From Bianquea renquensis (GTDB lineage Bacteria; Bacillota; Clostridia; Lachnospirales; Bianqueaceae): a DNA stretch of 64,000 nt. The stretch is from contig NZ_JACRSQ010000005.1 in NCBI RefSeq assembly GCF_014384895.1, forward strand, positions 85,419-149,418, read 5' to 3'. Positions 59,442-64,000 of this stretch are shown piece after piece (the first letter of the stretch is position 1; every line of letters begins with the position of its first letter). Both the position numbers and the translations under genes were made by a program. The notes beneath the pieces are model-generated. The model made no database searches. It saw only the letters and a program-made list of their open reading frames with translations, and was not told the DNA's origin.

Positions 59442-60319
59442 AGCGGAGAAAAGGACAAACGGAGACGATAGCCACTAAAAATCCGTCAGTCATAAAAGCA
59501 ATGGCAGAGAAAGCAGATAAACGCGAAAAGTAGCCGCTAAAAGGGGAAGGCCGAAAACAAGGGGAAAGCAGAAAAGGCGAAAGGAAGAGAGAAGCGAAAC
59601 GACAGAGAAAGAGCGGGCAGACAGCCATAGCGGAGAAAAAGACAAACGGAGACGATAGCCGCTAAAAATCCGTCAGTCATAAAAGCGATGGTAGAGAAAG
59701 CAGGCAAACGCGAAAAGTAGCCGCTAAAAGGAGAAGGCCGAAGACAGGGTGAAAGCAGAAAAGGCGAAAGGAAGAGAGAAGCGAAACGACAGAGAAAGAG
59801 CGGGCAGACAGCCATAGCGGAGAAAAGGACAAACGGAGACGATAGCCACTAAAAATCAGCCAGTCATAAAAGCAATGGCAGAGAAAGCAGATAAACGCGA
59901 AAAGTAGCCGCTAAAAGGGGAAGGCCGAAAACAAGGGGAAAGCAGAAAAGGCGAAAGGAAGACAGAAGCGAAACGACAGAGAAAGAGCGGGCAGACAGCC
60001 ATAGCGGAGAAAAAGACAAACGGAGACGATAGCCACTAAAAATCCGTCAGTCATAAAAGCGATGGCAGAGAAAGCAGGCAAACGCGAAAAGTAGCCGCTA
60101 AAAGGAGAAGGCCGAAGACAGGGGGAAAGCAGAAAAGGCGAAAGGAAGACAGAAGCGAAACGACAGAGAAAGAGCGGGCTGACAGCCATAGCGGAGAAAA
60201 AGACAAACGGAGACGATAGCCGCTAAGAATCAGCCAGTCATAAAAGAGATGGTGTAGAAAGCAGGCAAAAGAGAAAAACAGCCGCTAAGAGGAGAAGGCC
60301 GAAGACAGGGGGAAAGCAG
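59442..60319. repeat. 187-bp tandem array (about 4.7 units) with alternating A-B unit types
   Basis: GACAAACGGAGACGATAGCC begins at 59454, 59641, 59828, 60015 and 60202, each exactly 187 nt apart. The plus strand is very purine-rich. Units 1 and 3 share variants (GCAATGGCAG, CAGATAAACGC, AAAGGGGAAGG); units 2 and 4 share others (GCGATGG, CAGGCAAACGC, AAAGGAGAAGG). So the array looks like a duplicated 374-bp dimer plus a partial unit. 187 is not a multiple of three, and the open minus-strand frames are not conserved as protein. Confidence 0.9.
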
Positions 60320-60430
60320 TTACATCAAAAGAATGAGAAAATAGCAGCAAAAAGGCCGACGACGAATATAAAAACGAGGGTATCCCTCAACTTCCGAGTA
60401 GACAAGTGAAATAACAAAAACTTGTTTATT

Positions 60431-61020
60431 ATGCGTAAAAAATTTACTACAGAGGAAAAGCTGAATGCGGTACATGCTTACCTCGATGGAACAACCAGTC
60501 AAAAAAAACTTGCAAAAAATTTAGGAACAAGCCAAGCGGTGGTTCAGCGTTGGCTTGCAAATTATCAGAGTATGGGAGAAGCTGCATTCTATAAAAAAGG
60601 AAATTCCTCTTATTCAGCCAGATTAAAGTTTTCTGCTGTCCAAGATTACCTGTCCGGCAAAGGTTCTTTGCGGGAAATCTGTAAAAAGTATAGAATCAAG
60701 TCAGAAACCCAACTTCAACGATGGATTTTGAGGTATAATGGTCATGGGGAACTTAAGGCTTCTGGAACAGGAGGGGCAATTGTCATGACCAAAGGAAGAA
60801 AGACCTCATTTGAGGAACGTGTGGAGATCGTCCAGTACTGCATTAGCCATAACCGTAATTATGCAGAGACAGCGGTGAAATATAACGTGTCCTACCAGCA
60901 AGCACGAAGCTATACCGTAAAATACGAAGCCGGCGGCGTCGAAGCATTGCGGGACCGGCGTGGACGCACGAAACCGGAAGAAGAAATGTCAGAACTGGAG
61001 AAGCTGCGTGCAGAAAAAAG
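60431..61020 (+). pseudogene. IS3-family (IS150-like) orfA fragment
   Basis: It encodes two helix-turn-helix units typical of IS3-family orfA: RKKFTTEEKLNAVHAYLDGT, LGTSQAVVQRWLANYQSMGE, then SFEERVEIVQYCISHNRNYA and YNVSYQQARSYTVKYEAGGV. It is cut at LEKLRAEK, where the usual leucine zipper would follow, and joins the IS1182-like fragment at about 61016-61021. No orfB is present. The resulting 265-residue open frame is a chance fusion. Confidence 0.8.
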
Positions 61021-61247
61021 ACGCCATGTTAAACGGGCAGCTCAAACCAGGCTACAACATACAGGTTGGAACAGAGAACCGATATATCGTAGGCTTTACC
61101 ATTCATCCCAATCCCACGGACACAAAACCATGATTCCCTATCGGCAGCATCTGACGATTTCTACTTCGAGGGAAGGAGAAGGTAAAAATAAAGTGGGGAT
61201 TGCTGTCAATCGCTCATAATATCACAAAAATGGCATTGGAGGGATAA
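61021..61247 (+). pseudogene. IS1182-family transposase C-terminal fragment
   Basis: Read from 61021 it gives DAMLNGQLKPGYNIQVGTEN, then YIVGFTIHPNPTDTKTMIPY, typical of IS1182 transposases. After HL the middle is deleted, and another frame resumes with LLSIAHNITKMALEG. It contains the segment missing from the left-hand copy and lacks the segment that copy retains. Confidence 0.75.
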
Positions 61248-61508
61248 GTACCAATGCCGCATTTTTTAGAAAACAGCCATTTTTGTTAAAAGAAAGAGGA
61301 TGCCCCCTTTTTATGAATCTAAAATTTATAGTTTTGGGACACCCTCCATTTTAATTTTGAGGAAAAAAAGATCAGATATTACAGAAATATTACATTTCGT
61401 TACAAAATTAGTCCGTCAAAGTGCAAAAATGTTAAAAAAAGCATTGGATAGAATCGCTAAATTTTAACATTTAATTTTGGTACTATTCACGTTATTGCGG
61501 ACAAATCG

Positions 61509-61543
61509 TTGACGGCATGAATAAAATCCCTTATAATTCCATA
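61509..61543 (+). promoter_or_regulatory. Overlapping SigA-like and SigG/F-like promoters before the SleB-like gene
   Basis: TTGACG (61509-61514) and TATAAT (61532-61537) are 17 bp apart. Within the same stretch TGAATA (61518-61523), the SigG/F -35 consensus, is followed after 16 bp by CATATCG (from 61540). A leader of about 80 nt precedes the gene. The rest of 61347-61627 is AT-rich and without a gene. Confidence 0.45.
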
Positions 61544-61627
61544 TCGTTAGCAGTAGACCCTGTTTCTATTTATTGGAAACTGTCTATGCTATGGTGTGGG
61601 GGGTTCCCCCAGGTAAGGAGGTAATCA

Positions 61628-62386
61628 ATGAAAGCACGCATTCGTTTTATAACGGTCGGTATCCTTCTGGCTGTATTTACGGCGTTCTCTGGAAGCTTTA
61701 CGCAGTGGGCGCTGGGGTACAGTTATACGAAAGATAATCCAGCAGGCCGTGAAAAAGTGGCGGCCACGGATGAGGTGACGGCTGCGTACCAAGTCGAAGT
61801 CACAGACACCGTTATCACTGCGGAGGAGATACGGGAGGCGTCGAGGAATGTGCGATACGAGGAAGGAGCGCCACAGGAGCTCGCAGAAGAGACGCTCCTG
61901 CTGGCGGCTTCCACGGAGGCAACGCCGGTGGTGGAAACACAGCCCCGACAGTTGGCGGCATCCTATACAGACGAAAGCCGCAAACCTGTCGATGCCGCCA
62001 GCGTAGAGTATTCCTTCCGGATGAACGGCAGTGAGGAGGATAGAGCGATTCTTAACAAAATCGTCATGGCGGAAGCCGGCGATCAGGATATGAAGGGCCA
62101 GATTATGGTGGCCAACGTGATCCTCAATCGAGTCCGATCTTCTAAATTTCCAAATACTGTGGCGGGTGTCGTCTTTGCTCCAGGCCAGTTCACGCCGGTC
62201 AGCAGCGGAGCCTACGATAGGGCTGTACCGTCGGCATCTGTTAAGGAGGCAGTCAGCAGAGCGCTGGAAGGGGAGGATTACTCCCAAGGCGCCTTGTACT
62301 TTGTCATGTACAATACAAGCAGTTCCTGGTTTCGAAATGCATTGACCTTTGTGTGCCGGCATGGGGACCATAATTTCTACAAGTAA
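61628..62386 (+). CDS. SleB/CwlJ-family cell wall (spore cortex) hydrolase
   Basis: A 252-residue exported hydrolase: signal peptide or anchor at residues 1 to about 30 (IRFITVGILLAVFTAFSGSF), a low-complexity linker (about 30-135) and a C-terminal Hydrolase_2 domain (DRAILNKIVMAEAGDQDMKG, QIMVANVILNRVRSSKFPNT, VVFAPGQFTPVSSGAYDRA). The active-site Glu is the E of MAEAG. SleB-type enzymes are transglycosylases that degrade spore cortex during germination; vegetative members also exist. AAGGAGG precedes the start. It is single, between the insertion wreck and a terminator. Confidence 0.85.
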   Translation: MKARIRFITVGILLAVFTAFSGSFTQWALGYSYTKDNPAGREKVAATDEVTAAYQVEVTDTVITAEEIREASRNVRYEEGAPQELAEETLLLAASTEATPVVETQPRQLAASYTDESRKPVDAASVEYSFRMNGSEEDRAILNKIVMAEAGDQDMKGQIMVANVILNRVRSSKFPNTVAGVVFAPGQFTPVSSGAYDRAVPSASVKEAVSRALEGEDYSQGALYFVMYNTSSSWFRNALTFVCRHGDHNFYK

Positions 62387-62392
62387 GAGGAA

Positions 62393-62450
62393 AAACCACT
62401 CCAAAATCACTTCGTTTAGAAAACGTCGCAAATTTGGGGTGGTTTCTTTT
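62393..62450 (+). terminator. Terminator of the SleB-like gene
   Basis: AAACCACTCCAAA (62393-62405) pairs with TTTGGGGTGGTTT (62433-62445), with one G-T pair, followed by CTTTTT. Confidence 0.8.
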
Positions 62451-62457
62451 TATACTT

Positions 62458-62540
62458 TATGGTATAATAATCGCGTAAGCGATTATACGCGCCGGCCGCG
62501 CAGTGAGCGAAGCGAACAAACCGTTGCGCGGACGTGTGCA
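62458..62540 (+). repeat. 83-bp dispersed repeat, copy 2
   Basis: It matches 33092-33174 at 79 of 83 positions, in the same orientation. It has the TGGTATAAT element, a palindrome with one change (33101-33120 equivalent at 62467-62486) and the GAGCGAAGCGAAC tail. As with copy 1, it stands after a terminator and just upstream of a plus-strand gene (here a pseudogene). Confidence 0.88.
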
Positions 62541-62575
62541 GGCTCGGTCACGCTGCAGGTAAATATGGTGAAGCC

Positions 62576-63917
62576 ATGAGCAATGGGGGAATGGTGCGCA
62601 CAAAACCAGGCGTGTCCCATTTTATGCACCGTTATGGAATTATGTAAAGTATTGGTATCTGATAGAGTTTTTAGGGCAATCTGATTTCCCCGTACAAAGT
62701 CGGGACATGAGCTTTGTTCAAAAGCGGCCATGCGGACACACTTGCTGAAGATCAAAGATCGATTTCTATAGGGCCGTATACAGCGTTGCAAAACAATGCA
62801 CATGTTTATTCTTCCTATGAAGTGTTAACGGACGAAGTCCATGTTTGCTTGGGAAAGATGAACGTTATCTTTTTGTCGAACGCTTACAGCAAGTCTTTCA
62901 TCAGGATTTTGAGATGCCGGAGAAAAATCACAAACCCGTATGTCTTATAGGCCTGAAGTGTGATGAACAAAGAAAGTATATCCCGGGCGATATTCAAGTG
63001 TCTTCTTTGGTTTGGGGGATTCATCAGCTTCTGAGTCACGCCGATCAATTGACAAAAAAGAATATGGCGGATTTTTTATCCATGGATACCTATAAGTCCG
63101 ACATGCAATCATTCGATATGCAGTTGGTAGAGGTGACGGAGGAAGGACATATTGGACAACGTTCTCACTTCGGTTCTGCTGAATTCTATTATGGAGCAAG
63201 TAGAAAAGAAATATTTGGTGAACATTATTCGACCGGAACAGGGGATTAACTGGGACGGTGTCATGATTATCACCGCTATCGAACGGAAGATAGCAAGGCG
63301 CAGGATACGGATGTTTTCACGATATTGACTTGGCTAACAGCTTTTTTGCAGGTGACTTGCACATGGTGGAAAGTGCAATTAGCAGTGGAGAGTTAGGCCA
63401 AAATCCGCTAGAACAGGTGATATTGGCCGTCCAAATTTATGCCCTACTTGATGCAGCAGCTGGCGGTTAATTTGAGTTGGCGCCCATCTCTGGATAACCA
63501 GCCCATTTTTTCTGTAAACGGCCATCCTGGTACAGGGAAAACCATACTATTGAAGGAAACCATAGCTGGCAATATATCGTGGAGCGGGCGAATTTAATTA
63601 CCCACTATCAAGATCCGGACAATACCTTTATTCTGCGGCACTTCCAGGATGGCGATAAGACGTATAGGGGATATTGTCAATACTGTTGAGGGTATTATGA
63701 CTTTACGGATGAACAATTGAAAGACTAGGGGATGCTGGTGGCCTCGTGCAATAACGTCGATGTGGAAAATATTACAAAGGAGCTGCCGGATGGGGTAGCC
63801 TTGTTGAAAGGGATAGAACCTGGTAAGAAGGAAGATGGGGCTGTTTGTCAAGGGCTTAGAAGTACAGAAATTATTTCAAATTGTAGCGTTACAATAGATG
63901 TGAGACCAAGGGTATAG
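62576..63917 (+). pseudogene. Decayed large P-loop ATPase/helicase-like gene
   Basis: Coding fragments run in order through all three frames. They are WNYVKYWYLIEFLGQSDFPV near 62640; YLFVERLQQVFHQDFEMPEK, DIQVSSLVWGIHQLLSHADQ and SFDMQLVEVTEEGH in 62845-63140; NVLTSVLLNSIMEQVEKKYL; QNPLEQVILAVQIYALLDAA; WRPSLDNQPIFSVNGHPGTG followed by KTILLKE (Walker A about 63475-63555); VERANLITHYQDPDNTFILR; and LVASCNNVDVENITKELPDG. The order matches large AAA/superfamily-1-type ATPases of Clostridia. At least five frameshifts or stops separate the pieces, and the 3' part is missing. Confidence 0.75.
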
Positions 63918-64000
63918 AAAAAGGCGATAGAGTTTGTTAGAATAGAGTCACCACAACAACACCCTAACGAAAGGTCTCAATCGCCATGGACATTGTAGCA
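63918..64000. other. Window end; possible start of another gene
   Basis: An ATG at 63986 opens M-D-I-V-A to the window edge, preceded by AAAGG at a long distance. It marks where the ATPase pseudogene is cut. It could be the start of an insertion-sequence transposase, but five codons do not allow a call. Confidence 0.2.

Larger units (their letters stand above)
58374..61346. mobile_element. Composite wreck of IS1182-like and IS3-like elements with inverted ends
   Basis: The two ends are long inverted copies of the same element end: 58374-about 58530 and about 61190-61346, nearly identical, both starting GAGGGTGTCCCAAAAC. Between them lie, in order, a truncated IS1182-like transposase (minus), a 187-bp tandem array, an IS3-type orfA fragment (plus) and a second IS1182-like fragment (plus). 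Each transposase piece is incomplete, so the block is probably immobile unless a helper transposase recognises its ends. Confidence 0.75.

Noticed and set aside
59410..60189. Repeated minus-strand open frames (about 72-92 residues) in the 187-bp array
   Set aside because: They recur only because the DNA repeats; the period is not a multiple of three, there is no ribosome binding site, and composition is low-complexity.
60422..61219. Single 265-residue transposase gene
   Set aside because: Only the first part is IS3 orfA; the last 65 residues are an out-of-frame reading of an IS1182 fragment, so it is a chance fusion.
63986..64000. Start of a transposase gene
   Set aside because: Only five codons are visible and the ribosome binding site is poor.

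Overview
The window looks like a chromosome segment of a spore-forming, Gram-positive Clostridia-type bacterium (Firmicutes). The grounds are the linked order yggS-sepF-ylmH-lspA-rluD, a Rex repressor, a CD3324-family regulator, AGGAGG-type ribosome binding sites with several TTG/GTG starts, a SleB-type cortex hydrolase, and a pair of divergent genes with sporulation-sigma-like promoters. I cannot name the species. Most of the window is of middling GC; positions 1-2100 and 14.5-15.6 kb are visibly AT-richer.

Layout. 0-2.1 kb: end of a surface polysaccharide cluster (acyltransferase, flippase). 2.2-5.7 kb: SGNH esterase and parallel beta-helix protein. 5.7-6.2 kb: a CD3324-family gene behind an unusually structured leader. 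6.4-7.9 kb: two-domain PPK2. 8-13.7 kb: sugar-catabolic group (Gfo/Idh/MocA dehydrogenase, sugar isomerase/epimerase, AraC regulator, GH31 glycosidase). 13.9-15.6 kb: NifX-like protein and an AT-rich winged-helix gene. 15.8-19.4 kb: a decaying accessory island with three Uma2 nuclease-fold paralogues, XRE and ribbon-helix-helix regulators, gene remnants and two triple-operator regions, ending at a four-gene tRNA operon (Glu, Ile2, Met, Gly) that carries a 13-bp tandem repeat. 20-31.5 kb: Ca2+-type P-ATPase, Fpg-like protein, uxaB-uxaA with an AraC regulator, DegV, and a second AraC next to a DUF4965 hydrolase-like protein. 31.6-35.8 kb: divergent HxlR and NAD(P)-binding pair, an 83-bp dispersed repeat, a pRiA4b-type protein, and a DAP-dehydrogenase-like oxidoreductase. 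35.9-44.3 kb: one long co-oriented run (phosphoesterase, nfo, pepT, aldehyde dehydrogenase, Tet(M)-like GTPase, PLP decarboxylase, DUF364-like protein). 44.4-53.1 kb: Fic protein, then the conserved envelope/division operon through uraA. 53.2-57.4 kb: cysteine-rich protein and propeller/coiled-coil protein facing away from sporulation-type promoters, then C-GCAxxG, RseC and TcdA genes. 57.6 kb: rex. 58.4-61.3 kb: wreck of IS1182-like and IS3-like elements enclosing a 187-bp tandem array with A-B higher-order structure. 61.6 kb: SleB-like hydrolase. 62.4-63.9 kb: second copy of the 83-bp repeat followed by a heavily frameshifted P-loop ATPase pseudogene.

Working together: uxaB/uxaA, GH31, the sugar isomerase and dehydrogenase, and the SGNH/beta-helix pair point to plant or mucosal polysaccharide and uronate use, each unit under its own AraC-type switch. 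The most novel-looking items are the 5739-5922 leader, the operator-triplet/Uma2 island, the decarboxylase-DUF364 pair, the putative spore-surface gene pair, the 83-bp promoter-bearing repeat and the 187-bp higher-order array. All assignments come from reading the sequence; no database search was run.
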